Below, one piece after another: positions 10,043-19,384 of a stretch of 64,000 nt of DNA (the first letter of the stretch is position 1; each line of letters starts with the position of its first letter). The notes beneath the pieces were generated by a model. That model did not search any database. It saw only the letters and a list, made by a program, of their open reading frames with translations, and had not been told where the DNA came from. The stretch is taken from the NCBI RefSeq assembly GCF_001427025.1, contig NZ_LMGA01000001.1, positions 740,455 through 804,454 of the forward strand, given 5' to 3'. Origin of the DNA: Mesorhizobium sp. Root554 (GTDB lineage: Bacteria; Pseudomonadota; Alphaproteobacteria; Rhizobiales; Rhizobiaceae). The position numbers and the translations under genes are program-made.

Positions 10043-10066
10043 AGCGGCCGCGTCATTGCGGCCGCT
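10043..10066 (+). other. GC-rich hairpin in the rplO-secY spacer
   Basis: AGCGGCCGC (10043-10051) pairs perfectly with GCGGCCGCT (10058-10066) over a six-base loop. It is followed by TTGCATCTTT, not a clean T-run. It could attenuate transcription into secY; this is inference from position. Confidence 0.5.
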
Positions 10067-10162
10067 TGCATCTTTGGGGGGCCGGGACTATCTCGGTGAC
10101 ACGCGCCGCCCGACAGCCGGGACCCATCATGCTCCAGGCGCGACCAAGCGGAGAATTCAGGC

Positions 10163-11499
<1,337 letters not shown>

Positions 11500-11503
<4 letters not shown>

Positions 11504-12093
11504 GGTTGATATTGCTTGGCCCGCCGGGAGCGGGCAAGGGGACGCAGGCGCAGCGACTGGTCGAGAAACATGGCATACCGCAGCTCTCCACCGGAGACAT
11601 GCTGCGTGCGGCGGTGAAGAACGGCACCGAGGTCGGCAAACGCGCCAAGGCGGTCATGGATGCGGGCGAACTCGTCTCCGACGCCATCGTCAACGCCATC
11701 GTCGCCGAACGGATCGACGCGCCGGACTGCGCCAAGGGCTTTATTCTGGACGGTTATCCGCGCACGCTGGCGCAGGCCGATGCCGTGCAGGCCATGCTGG
11801 AGCAGCGCGGCCAGAAGCTCGATGCCGTGATCGAGCTGGTCGTCGACGACAAGGCGCTGATCGAACGCATCGCCAAGCGCGCCGAGGAAACCCGCGCCGC
11901 CGGCCAGCCGGTGCGCAAGGATGACGATCCGGCGGTCGTTCCGGAGCGCCTGCGCGAATACTACAAGAAGACCGCGCCGCTCGTCGGCTACTACTATGCC
12001 AAGGGCATGCTGACGAGCCTGGACGGCATGGCTTCCATCGATGAAGTCACGCAGAAGATCGACCGGATCCTCGGCGCGATAAGCAAAAAGTAA
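11500..12093 (+). CDS. adk: Adenylate kinase (short-LID form)
   Basis: The 197-residue enzyme interconverts ATP + AMP and two ADP. The P-loop [11 protein letters not shown] is at residues 7-17 and the AMP-binding segment STGDMLRA follows. The region after RAEETRA is short ([13 protein letters not shown]), so the LID domain is the short kind without zinc ligands. It overlaps secY, the standard alphaproteobacterial order. A 205-bp spacer follows before rpsM, and rpmJ is absent from this position. Confidence 0.97.
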
Positions 12094-12161
12094 CGTCTCG
12101 GCCTTGACGGATACGCGCTGCAGGAGTATGGCGGCCCGTCTCCCTATCGGCATGAGGCTTG

Positions 12162-12179
12162 CTTGTCCGCAAGGACAAG
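12162..12179 (+). other. GCAA-tetraloop hairpin in the adk-rpsM spacer
   Basis: CTTGTCC (12162-12168) pairs with GGACAAG (12173-12179) over a GCAA tetraloop, a stable RNA fold. A second small stem, CCTTG/CAAGG around TTTTT, lies at 12256-12270 close to rpsM. The spacer is 205 bp with no convincing coding frame. Confidence 0.45.
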
Positions 12180-12298
12180 GCGGTCGTGTTGAATAAGGAA
12201 CTCCCGCAAGGGCCGGCCTCCACCGGACGCGGGCATTTGAAACGCGTCGGATGCGCCTTGTTTTTCAAGGTATCCCGACCCACATGGAGAAGAGAAGA

Positions 12299-12667
12299 AT
12301 GGCTCGTATAGCCGGCGTCAACATTCCGACCAACAAGCGCGTCGTCATTGCGCTTCAGTACATTCACGGCATTGGCAAGAAGTTCGCCCAGGAGATCGTC
12401 GACAAGGTCGGCATCCCGGCCGAGCGTCGCGTCAACCAGCTGACCGACGCCGAAGTTCTGGCGATCCGCGAGGCGATCGACCGCGACTATCAGGTCGAGG
12501 GCGACCTGCGCCGCGAAGTTTCGATGAACATCAAGCGCCTGATGGACCTCGGCTGCTATCGCGGCCTGCGTCATCGCCGCTCGCTCCCGGTCCGTGGCCA
12601 GCGCACGCACACCAATGCACGCACCCGCAAGGGCCCGGCCAAGGCGATTCAGGGCAAGAAGAAGTAA
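12299..12667 (+). CDS. rpsM: 30S ribosomal protein S13 (uS13)
   Basis: The 122-residue protein begins [15 protein letters not shown] and ends with the S13 block [21 protein letters not shown]13 contacts the P-site tRNA and bridges to the 50S subunit. The frame is open from 12251 but the family start and the GAGAAGAGAAG just upstream fix 12299. It opens the alpha operon section. Confidence 0.97.
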   Translation: MARIAGVNIPTNKRVVIALQYIHGIGKKFAQEIVDKVGIPAERRVNQLTDAEVLAIREAIDRDYQVEGDLRREVSMNIKRLMDLGCYRGLRHRRSLPVRGQRTHTNARTRKGPAKAIQGKKK

Positions 12668-12672
12668 TTTGG

Positions 12673-12735
12673 CGGCAATCGGCAATCGGCAATGGGCGGT
12701 CGTATTCGACTGCCGACTGCCGAAGCCCGACTGCC
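12673..12735 (+). repeat. Heptamer repeats in the rpsM-rpsK spacer
   Basis: CGGCAAT occurs three times in perfect tandem at 12673-12693. After a short gap, GACTGCC occurs at 12708, 12715 and 12729, with a diverged unit (GAAGCCC) at 12722. The two arrays are nearly complementary to each other (CGGCAnT versus nGTGCCG-like), so the transcript could fold into a slipped hairpin. I recall similar TTGCCGA-type heptad tracts being frequent in Mesorhizobium intergenic DNA; that needs a search. Confidence 0.7.
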
Positions 12736-12792
12736 TCCTCAGGTGGAGCCGCTGGCATTACGGCGGTGTAGAGATCAACTGAAAGGACTATC

Positions 12793-13182
12793 ATGGCCAA
12801 GGAAGCCGGTCGTGTTCGCCGTCGCGAACGCAAGAACATCTCGACGGGCGTCGCCCACGTCAATTCGACCTTCAACAACACGATGATCACCGTCACCGAC
12901 GCACAGGGCAATACGATTGCCTGGTCGTCGGCGGGTGCCCAGGGCTTCAAGGGTTCGCGCAAGTCGACCCCGTTCGCAGCCCAGATGGCAGCCGAGGACG
13001 TCGCCAAGAAGGCGCAGGAACACGGCATGCGCATGCTCGAAGTCGAGGTCTGCGGACCCGGCTCCGGTCGTGAATCGGCGCTGCGCGCCCTGCAGGCAGC
13101 CGGCTTCACCATCACTTCGATCCGTGACGTGACGCCGATCCCGCACAATGGCTGCCGCCCGCGCAAGAAGCGCCGCGTCTAA
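12793..13182 (+). CDS. rpsK: 30S ribosomal protein S11 (uS11)
   Basis: The 129-residue protein has the S11 pattern [24 protein letters not shown] core and ends [19 protein letters not shown]11 lies on the 30S platform near the mRNA exit. A GAAAGGA ribosome-binding site precedes the ATG. It is flanked by two structured spacers. Confidence 0.97.
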   Translation: MAKEAGRVRRRERKNISTGVAHVNSTFNNTMITVTDAQGNTIAWSSAGAQGFKGSRKSTPFAAQMAAEDVAKKAQEHGMRMLEVEVCGPGSGRESALRALQAAGFTITSIRDVTPIPHNGCRPRKKRRV

Positions 13183-13203
13183 GGAATACTGAACCCCGCT
13201 GGA

Positions 13204-13224
13204 GCGTCTGCATAATGCAGGCGC
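13204..13224 (+). other. Hairpin in the rpsK-rpoA spacer
   Basis: GCGTCTGCAT and ATGCAGGCGC form a ten-pair stem (one G-T wobble) around a single A at 13214. It is followed by TTTC only. It sits in a 106-bp spacer ahead of rpoA. Confidence 0.45.
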
Positions 13225-13288
13225 TTTCGCGGTTTTCCAGGTCGCCCGCCACGATTGGATGGTGGTGGGGAAACGGAAGGAAGACAAA

Positions 13289-14299
13289 ATGATCCAGAAA
13301 AACTGGCAGGAACTGATCAAGCCGAACAAGATCGAGTTCTCGTCGAAGAAGAAGACCCTGACGACGCTCGTCGCCGAGCCGCTGGAGCGCGGGTTCGGCC
13401 TCACCCTCGGCAATGCGCTGCGTCGCGTGCTTTTGTCTTCGCTGCGTGGCGCCGCCGTCACTGCCGTGCAGATCGACGGCGTTCTGCATGAATTCTCGTC
13501 TATCGCCGGTGTGCGCGAGGACGTCACCGACATCGTGCTCAACATCAAGGAAATCGCCATCAAGATGGAAGGCGACGGCCCCAAGCGCATGGTTGTGCGC
13601 AAGCAGGGACCGGGCGCCGTGCTGGCTGGCGACATCCAGACGGTTGGCGACGTTGAGATCCTGAACCCCGACCATGTCATCTGCACCCTCGACGAGGGCG
13701 CCGAGATCCGCATGGAGTTCACCGTCGATACCGGCAAGGGTTATGTGCCGGCTGACCGCAATCGCGCCGAGGACGCGCCGATCGGCCTTATCCCGGTCGA
13801 CTCGCTGTACTCGCCGGTCAAGAAGGTCTCCTACAAGGTCGAGAACACCCGCGAGGGCCAGGTTCTCGATTACGACAAGCTGACCATGGCCATCGAGACC
13901 GACGGTTCGATCTCGGGCGAAGACGCGGTGGCTTTCGCCGCCCGTATCCTGCAGGACCAGCTCGGCCTGTTCGTCAATTTCGACGAGCCGCAGAAGGCGG
14001 TGGCCGAAGAGACCGTCACCGAGCTCGCCTTCAATCCGGCGCTGCTCAAGAAGGTCGACGAACTGGAGCTTTCGGTCCGTTCGGCCAACTGCCTGAAGAA
14101 CGACAATATCGTCTATATCGGCGACCTGATCCAGAAGACCGAGGCGGAGATGCTCCGCACCCCGAACTTCGGGCGCAAGTCGCTGAACGAGATCAAGGAA
14201 GTGCTCGCGGCGATGGGCCTGCATCTCGGCATGGAAGTGCCGGACTGGCCGCCGGAGAACATCGAAGACCTCGCCAAGCGTTACGAAGACCAATATTGA
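13289..14299 (+). CDS. rpoA: DNA-directed RNA polymerase subunit alpha
   Basis: The 336-residue protein begins [16 protein letters not shown], the alphaproteobacterial alpha-subunit start. The N-terminal dimerisation domain has [19 protein letters not shown] near residue 32. The C-terminal domain has [19 protein letters not shown] and [16 protein letters not shown], which bind UP elements and activators. The frame is open from 13259, but the GGAAGGAAG before 13289 fixes the start. Confidence 0.98.
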   Translation: MIQKNWQELIKPNKIEFSSKKKTLTTLVAEPLERGFGLTLGNALRRVLLSSLRGAAVTAVQIDGVLHEFSSIAGVREDVTDIVLNIKEIAIKMEGDGPKRMVVRKQGPGAVLAGDIQTVGDVEILNPDHVICTLDEGAEIRMEFTVDTGKGYVPADRNRAEDAPIGLIPVDSLYSPVKKVSYKVENTREGQVLDYDKLTMAIETDGSISGEDAVAFAARILQDQLGLFVNFDEPQKAVAEETVTELAFNPALLKKVDELELSVRSANCLKNDNIVYIGDLIQKTEAEMLRTPNFGRKSLNEIKEVLAAMGLHLGMEVPDWPPENIEDLAKRYEDQY

Positions 14300-14361
14300 G
14301 CATGAATTCCAAGGGCAGGCGGCGCGAGCCGTTTGGCCCGACGGTCATGCGGAAAACCATC

Positions 14362-14377
14362 AGAGGCCGTGGCCTCT
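14362..14377 (+). other. Hairpin in the rpoA-rplQ spacer
   Basis: AGAGGCC (14362-14368) and GGCCTCT (14371-14377) form a perfect inverted repeat with a two-base gap. The spacer is 104 bp and non-coding. Confidence 0.4.
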
Positions 14378-14403
14378 TGAACAACTGAAGAAGGAAAAGA
14401 GCC

Positions 14404-14835
14404 ATGCGCCACGGTTTCAAAGGCCGCCGCTTCGCCCGCAGTGTTAGCCACCGCAAGTCGATGCTCGCCAATCTGGCGGTGTCGTTGCTCGAGCATGAGC
14501 AGATCGTCACCACCCTGCCGAAGGCGAAGGACCTGCGTCCGATCGTCGAGAAGCTGGTGACGCTCGGCAAGCGCGGCGACCTGCACGCCCGCCGCCAGGT
14601 CATCGCCCAGATCGGCAATGAAGGCGTCGTCAAGCGTCTGTTCGAAACCATCGCGCCGCGCTACGCCACCCGCAACGGCGGCTATCTGCGCATCATGAAG
14701 GCGGGCTTCCGCCACGGCGACAACGCCGCTATGGCCGTCATCGAATTCGTCGACCGCGATATGTCGGCAAAGGGTGCCGGCGACCGTGCCCGCGTCGAGG
14801 CCGAAGGCGGCAACGGAGAAGCCGAAGCCGCGTGA
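14404..14835 (+). CDS. rplQ: 50S ribosomal protein L17 (bL17)
   Basis: The 143-residue protein begins [20 protein letters not shown], the L17 start, and has the conserved [15 protein letters not shown]. It has a glutamate/glycine-rich C-terminal tail of about 20 residues, seen in rhizobia. It is the last gene of the ribosomal cluster and is followed by a strong terminator. Confidence 0.97.
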   Translation: MRHGFKGRRFARSVSHRKSMLANLAVSLLEHEQIVTTLPKAKDLRPIVEKLVTLGKRGDLHARRQVIAQIGNEGVVKRLFETIAPRYATRNGGYLRIMKAGFRHGDNAAMAVIEFVDRDMSAKGAGDRARVEAEGGNGEAEAA

Positions 14836-14862
14836 TCTGATCGCTGCTGAGGATTTGGTTTT

Positions 14863-14897
14863 AAAGACCGGCAGGCGCAAGCCTGCCGGTCTTTTTT
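14863..14897 (+). terminator. Intrinsic terminator after rplQ
   Basis: AAAGACCGGCAGGC (14863-14876) pairs with GCCTGCCGGTCTTT (14881-14894) over a GCAA loop and runs into TTTTTT at 14892-14897. This is a textbook Rho-independent terminator closing the ribosomal super-operon. Confidence 0.93.
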
Positions 14898-14996
14898 CGT
14901 TTGTGCTTCCCTCCACATCTTCCGTTGCGGAAGCGTCACGAATTGGTAGTATATCTCAGGTTCTTCCGTGTTTTTCTTTCAGGGGTGATCGACGAA

Positions 14997-16745
14997 ATGA
15001 TTGATTATCATTCGCATCTGGCCGTCCTGCAGGAGTTTCTCAAGATAACGGGGGGTACACCGGAAGAAAATTCTGTCCTACAGGCGGGAAAGGACGATCC
15101 TGATGCTGCCTTTATCGGCGCCTGGATCGATCATCTGGTCATCCATGCCGATTCTGATGGATTTGAATTAGATCTTCTGGAAAAGGCCGCAGGCATTTGG
15201 TCGAACGCCGTTGCGATCTACGGGCAACTTGGCGAGGCCCAAAGCGGCATCGAGCAGGCCCTTGGTTCGCCGCCTCCGGCCAATGCGGCCGACCTTGTGG
15301 CGCAGGCGCTGCAGAAGCTGGTCGCGGCCCGCGATTCCGCTCTTGCCTCTCAGGCGGACATCGAGGCGCTGAAGGCATCGATCGAACCGCTTCCCCACAT
15401 TCGCCCACACCCACGCCAGCAAGACGTCAAGGAACCGTCGTGGGACAATGGCAACCGCTTTCTCGGCAGGCGCACCGTTTCCTTCCTCAACGAGGCTTTC
15501 AGCAAGGCGAACAGCAAGCGTGAACGCGCGGTTTGCGCCGGCCTGATCAGTAGCTATGCCGGAAACCTGTGCGGTTCGGCCTATCTTGGCACGGTCGTTG
15601 CCGGCCCGCGGCGGCTTCACCGGTTCCGCGATCGCATCGCCCGCAACGCTGTCGGCGCCCATCTTCACAAGACCAAAGCCACGCCGAAGCTTTCCGGCGC
15701 GGGCCTGTTCGGTGCAGCGCCCGGCGCGCCGCTGCCGGCCGACATAGCCGCGTTTCTACAATCCGCTTTTGCTGTCGCTTATCCCGGCCGTTCTGTTCCC
15801 GATTTCGACGCCGGCTACGGCAAGCTGATCCGGCACCTGCAACTGCTGGAACGCTTCAAACGCGTCGACCTGCCGATGCCGCCAGCCAATGGTTTCGTCC
15901 AGAACGTGCCGCCGACCGATGTCGGTGACATATTAGCAGCATCCGGCATAGACAGCGATTTGAGTATCTCGTCGGCGCCGGACTCCGATCCAACGACGCC
16001 GAACACGTCGGATTCCAAATCGAGTTCCGGCGCCGGATGCATATTGGGCATCCTGTTGATCTTCGCTTTCCTGATCATGCTGGTCGTCTGCATCGTCCAG
16101 GCTATCGACAAGGGCAAATGCACGGTGTTCGACTTCCTCGCGCCCGATCCACCCGATCCGCGCGATCCCACCACGCCGGCGCCTGAAGCCTCGGCAGCGC
16201 TGACCGCGCTCCAGAATCCCGATAACGCCGCGCATTTCCTCCAGGAAATATTCAATATGCGCATGGTGATGTGGCAGGGGCTGGATTCGGCCTTGGCCTA
16301 TCTCGCCGTCACCGGATTGATCTATCCCGACGATCTCTTGATGTCGTCGCCGCTCTACCAGCAATTTCTGCGCACGCCAGGCCGTCCGGAATGGCCGCTC
16401 AGGCTCGATCCGCAGGCCGAGCAGACCTATCACCGCGATCCGCTGACAGCGGTCGAGAACCCCGCGGTTGGCGTGCATAGCCAGCCTTTCCCGCCCGAGC
16501 TTGCACCCGATGCTTTCGTCGATTCCGGTCAGACGATGCTGTACAACAATGTCGCCTCGAAATTGAGTGGCAGCCAGTTCGCCTACATATTTCTTCGCGA
16601 TCTGGTCAAAGGAAAGCCTGACAGGCGCAACCGCGACCTCGATGCCGACCGGGGCTTCATGCACGAGTGTTGGGATATCGCCGACGGGACGTCCATCAAC
16701 GACCCGATCCTATCCGTGAAGATACTGCCGGAAAACGCCCTTTAG
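14997..16745 (+). CDS. Hypothetical protein with one central membrane segment
   Basis: I do not recognise this 582-residue protein. It has no N-terminal signal. Residues 1-130 are mostly helical and alanine-rich. Residues 150-310 form a basic region containing SKRERAVCAGLISSYAGN. A Ser/Asp/Pro-rich stretch at 320-345 leads to one strong membrane helix at about 348-370 (GCILGILLIFAFLIMLVVC). A proline/aspartate-rich linker (382-398) and a C-terminal domain of about 180 residues ending CWDIADGTSINDPILSVKIL follow. The frame is open from 14901; ATG 14997 with AGGGG upstream is preferred. It lies 15 bp before the next gene, so the two are probably one operon. Confidence 0.75.
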   Translation: MIDYHSHLAVLQEFLKITGGTPEENSVLQAGKDDPDAAFIGAWIDHLVIHADSDGFELDLLEKAAGIWSNAVAIYGQLGEAQSGIEQALGSPPPANAADLVAQALQKLVAARDSALASQADIEALKASIEPLPHIRPHPRQQDVKEPSWDNGNRFLGRRTVSFLNEAFSKANSKRERAVCAGLISSYAGNLCGSAYLGTVVAGPRRLHRFRDRIARNAVGAHLHKTKATPKLSGAGLFGAAPGAPLPADIAAFLQSAFAVAYPGRSVPDFDAGYGKLIRHLQLLERFKRVDLPMPPANGFVQNVPPTDVGDILAASGIDSDLSISSAPDSDPTTPNTSDSKSSSGAGCILGILLIFAFLIMLVVCIVQAIDKGKCTVFDFLAPDPPDPRDPTTPAPEASAALTALQNPDNAAHFLQEIFNMRMVMWQGLDSALAYLAVTGLIYPDDLLMSSPLYQQFLRTPGRPEWPLRLDPQAEQTYHRDPLTAVENPAVGVHSQPFPPELAPDAFVDSGQTMLYNNVASKLSGSQFAYIFLRDLVKGKPDRRNRDLDADRGFMHECWDIADGTSINDPILSVKILPENAL

Positions 16746-16760
16746 GTCAGAGGAAAATTG

Positions 16761-17756
16761 ATGATCAAAGCGCTCGGCAAGACCTCCAAACGAAATTTGC
16801 CGTTGAATGAGAGGGGCGGCAAGGAAGGCGAACCTGACAAGCCCGAACCGGTAAGCACCTTTATCGTCATCCCTTATTTTCCAGGAGACCGGGGTAGGCC
16901 GGGCAGCGAGCGGCCGTTGCCCGCCGGCGCCATTTCCTGGCTTTGCCCCTCGATCGTCGTCAACGGGCAGGCGGGCGGCGTATTCAAGCGCGGCGAGCCC
17001 ACGGAGGTGACCGTCGCCGTTGCCAACTGGGGCGCGGGAACCGGCGCCGCTCCGGTTCAGGTATCTGTGTGGTGGGTCGACCCGTCCACCGGTTTCACCG
17101 ATCCGACATTATTCGGGCAAACGGTCGTTGCCGTTCCGACGGGCGGACAGGTTTTTACCTCGCCGATCATCACCGGCATAGTACCACAGAGCGCACCACA
17201 GCACGTCTGCCTGGTGGCGCGCGTATCGAGCCCCTTTGATGTTCCAACGAGAGGCGCGATCCTGCCCGGCATCGAACGGCATTGGGCCCAGCACAATCTG
17301 GTCGAGGCGACGAGCGACAGCGATGGCGGCTTTGAATACAAGATCAGGCTGGTTAATCCGTTCGATCGCGCCATGGCCTTCGATGTCAGGGCCGAACCCC
17401 TCGACACAAAAGCCTTGCGGACATTGGGCGAAACGCTTCAGCTCAAACTCGTGGATGTAGGCAGGCGAACGGAAAGCCTGTCGCTGCATCTCGCGACCGG
17501 CGGGAAACCGCTGCGCCGGCTGCCCCGTGCGTCGGCTGAAAAGCTGGCTGCAAAGATGAAATGGACCACGCTCGACTTGCACCAAGTGAAGCTTGGTCCA
17601 CGCGAATCCCGCCAGGTGAAGCTCGCCGGCAAGGTTCCCGAAGGCGTTGGCGGAGGCTCGGCTTTCGCAGTGGAAGTGCGCCAGAGCAGCGGCGACCACA
17701 AACGCGGCACCTACTATGAAGGCTCGGTCGGACTGATCGTTCGGGTGAAGGGCTGA
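16761..17756 (+). CDS. Hypothetical protein with a CARDB/Ig-like domain
   Basis: The 331-residue protein has no recognised name. After a charged N-terminus (to about residue 30) and a PYFPGDRGRPGS segment, residues 55-150 read like a CARDB-type beta-sandwich. This region has VNGQAGGVFKRGEPTEVTV, then VANWGAGTG and VSVWWVDPSTGF, with HVCLVARVSSPFD at its end. The C-terminal half is also predicted beta-rich. No signal peptide is seen, which is odd for a domain usually found in extracellular proteins. ATG 16761 follows AGAGGA; a TTG lies one codon earlier. It probably shares a transcript with the 582-residue gene upstream. Confidence 0.72.
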   Translation: MIKALGKTSKRNLPLNERGGKEGEPDKPEPVSTFIVIPYFPGDRGRPGSERPLPAGAISWLCPSIVVNGQAGGVFKRGEPTEVTVAVANWGAGTGAAPVQVSVWWVDPSTGFTDPTLFGQTVVAVPTGGQVFTSPIITGIVPQSAPQHVCLVARVSSPFDVPTRGAILPGIERHWAQHNLVEATSDSDGGFEYKIRLVNPFDRAMAFDVRAEPLDTKALRTLGETLQLKLVDVGRRTESLSLHLATGGKPLRRLPRASAEKLAAKMKWTTLDLHQVKLGPRESRQVKLAGKVPEGVGGGSAFAVEVRQSSGDHKRGTYYEGSVGLIVRVKG

Positions 17757-17805
17757 CGGATGAAGAACGAAGAGGCGCAACTGCGTCGGCTTTTCTCGAA
17801 ACAGT

Positions 17806-18000
17806 TCAAGGGGCCTGCGCGGCTTCTTTTTCTTTTTCCTGAAGGCAGGAAAGATAGGCCGAGCCCGTGATCGTCTGCCAGCGGAGGTCTATCCTGGGCG
17901 CTTCTTCTGCCGAATAGGCATAAGAGTAAACGCTGTTGACTTCCGTTCGCTGGTCGATCTCACAGATCAACTTTGCAATGGGTATGTGCCAGAAATCGAT
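17806..18000 (-). other. Likely frameshifted C-terminal extension of the upstream minus-strand gene
   Basis: In the frame one base away from the annotated minus-strand gene, 64 sense codons run from 18000 to a TGA at 17808-17806. They start IDFWHIPIAKLICEIDQRTE and end CLQEKEKEAAQAP. Composition and codon use look coding, and the join with the preceding ENEDI is smooth. A TAG at 18003-18001 means there is no independent start. The simplest reading is a one-base insertion near 17,990-18,003. Confidence 0.55.
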
Positions 18001-18463
18001 CTATGTCCTCGTTTTCGATGAGGCTTGTATCGACTTCGAAGAACATCTGGACCGTGCCGACGCAAAGATCGAGCATGAACTGGTGGTTGCCAAAATTGGC
18101 GTAGTGGATTCTCACGTCTTGCAGGTTCCACAGCGCCGCTTGCAAGAAATCCGAGAGCTTGGCGCTTCCACCCAGCTCTTCCATTGCCAGCGCGAATTGA
18201 TCGTTTACGCGCTCGGTCGTCTTTCGGATGCTGTTCGGGTGTTCTATCTGAAACCAATGAAGGTCGTGGGGCGGATCGTTGCCGAACGAAACCTCGACCG
18301 GCCCATATATCCAATATACCGGAATAGTCTCTACGTGTTCGGTGACCCAGCTATCCGGCGTACCCAGAATCCTGGCGAAGTCGATCATCCTCAATCCCGG
18401 CTTGATCGGTCCCAAAGTGCCTGTTTTCAGAAAATCGCGAAATGAAAGGAGTTTCTTTTCCAT
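17960..18463 (-). CDS. Hypothetical protein, probably truncated by a frameshift
   Basis: The 167-residue product is not recognised by name. Its N-terminus has MEKKLLSFRDFLKTGTLGPI and then GLRMIDFARILGTPDSWV, a pattern I associate with small uncharacterised proteins of the type LGPLxLGMxxxxVxxLLGxPxD. ATG 18463 is chosen because conservation-like sequence starts there; the frame is open to 18565. The last residues (FLAHTHCKVDL) look like out-of-frame readthrough, and a better C-terminus lies in the neighbouring frame. GC is visibly lower than in flanking genes, suggesting acquisition. It converges on the two-gene cassette. Confidence 0.6.
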   Translation of the reverse strand: MEKKLLSFRDFLKTGTLGPIKPGLRMIDFARILGTPDSWVTEHVETIPVYWIYGPVEVSFGNDPPHDLHWFQIEHPNSIRKTTERVNDQFALAMEELGGSAKLSDFLQAALWNLQDVRIHYANFGNHQFMLDLCVGTVQMFFEVDTSLIENEDIDRFLAHTHCKVDL

Positions 18464-18579
18464 CACATGCTCGACGCGAACGTTGTTCGATTTTCTTGAA
18501 ACTGTTCGAAAGGCCCCTGCGGAGTACTTTTCGTTTGCGCTGCCTATATGTCGATGCAGGAGCACGCGAGTAAAGCGGA

Positions 18580-19263
18580 ATGGTGGTGATGGCGAAACCG
18601 ATGTTCATAACGGCACTGGCGTTTCTTCTGTCAGTGGCGAGTCCGCTGTTGGCTGACGGTCAAATCAAGGAAACGCAGATGGGGATCATAAGTGCGGTCA
18701 AGGCCGCGGACGTTGAGCAGGTGGGAAGATTGGTGTCTTCCGGTGCCGATCTCGAAACCCGCGACGGGCAGGGGCGGACCGCGCTGCTGCTTGCGGCCCG
18801 GGCCAACGCGGTCGAAGCGGCAAAGCTGCTGATCGCCGCCGGCGCCGATGTCAACGCCAAGGATCCCATGCAGGATACACCGTTCCTCTATGCTGGAGCG
18901 GAAGGCCGCGACGAAATACTCACTGCCATTCTCGCCACGGGCCGCGCCAGCCTGCGCGACACCAACCGCTATGGCGGAACGGCGCTGATCCCGGCGGCCC
19001 ACCACGGTCATCCGAGCACCGTCCGCATTCTTCTCGGCACCGACATTGACGTCGACCATGTCAACGATCTCGGCTGGACGGCGCTGCTGGAAGCGGTGAT
19101 CCTTGGCGATGGCGGGCCAGTGCATCAGGAAATCGTCGGGCTGCTGGTCGATGCCGGGGCAAAAAACACACCTGACCGCGATGGAAAGACGCCGCTCGAT
19201 CACGCCCGCGACAGAGGTTTTCGCGCCATGGCGCAGCGGATAGAGGCAGGGCCTGAAAAGTAG
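18580..19263 (+). CDS. Secreted ankyrin-repeat protein
   Basis: The 227-residue protein has a signal peptide (MFITALAFLLSVASPLLADG) and about five ankyrin repeats. Clear units are GADLETRDGQGRTALLLAAR and GADVNAKDPMQDTPFLYA, and later units contain NDLGWTALLEAV and DRDGKTPLDHAR. It is probably periplasmic and binds another protein; no partner can be named. ATG 18589 is an alternative start two residues nearer the signal peptide. It stands alone between a divergent minus-strand gene and phoX. Confidence 0.85.
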   Translation: MVVMAKPMFITALAFLLSVASPLLADGQIKETQMGIISAVKAADVEQVGRLVSSGADLETRDGQGRTALLLAARANAVEAAKLLIAAGADVNAKDPMQDTPFLYAGAEGRDEILTAILATGRASLRDTNRYGGTALIPAAHHGHPSTVRILLGTDIDVDHVNDLGWTALLEAVILGDGGPVHQEIVGLLVDAGAKNTPDRDGKTPLDHARDRGFRAMAQRIEAGPEK

Positions 19264-19306
19264 TCCTTGCCGAAGGCAATCGGCAGCGGACTGCATTTCC
19301 CCTGAC

Positions 19307-19324
19307 TCGTCATCAAACTGTTAT
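19307..19324 (+). promoter_or_regulatory. Candidate PHO box upstream of phoX
   Basis: TCGTCATCAAACTGTTAT consists of two 7-base units (TCGTCAT, CTGTTAT) separated by four bases. It resembles the PhoB consensus CTGTCAT-N4-CTGTCAT with three mismatches in the repeat units. It lies 60 bp before the phoX start, a sensible activator position. PhoX-type phosphatases are commonly in the Pho regulon. Confidence 0.55.
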
Positions 19325-19384
19325 CGGCCCGCTTTACGGCGTCGGGGAGCAAGCGATCCAGCCACCCCGAAGCCAGAGGCAGCC

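Noticed and set aside
12673..12735. CRISPR-like array
   Set aside because: Units are only 7 bases long with no unique spacers and no cas genes; it is a simple tandem repeat.
17760..17870. 36-codon plus-strand frame after the cassette
   Set aside because: It is antisense to the probable frameshifted extension of the minus-strand gene and has no ribosome-binding site.
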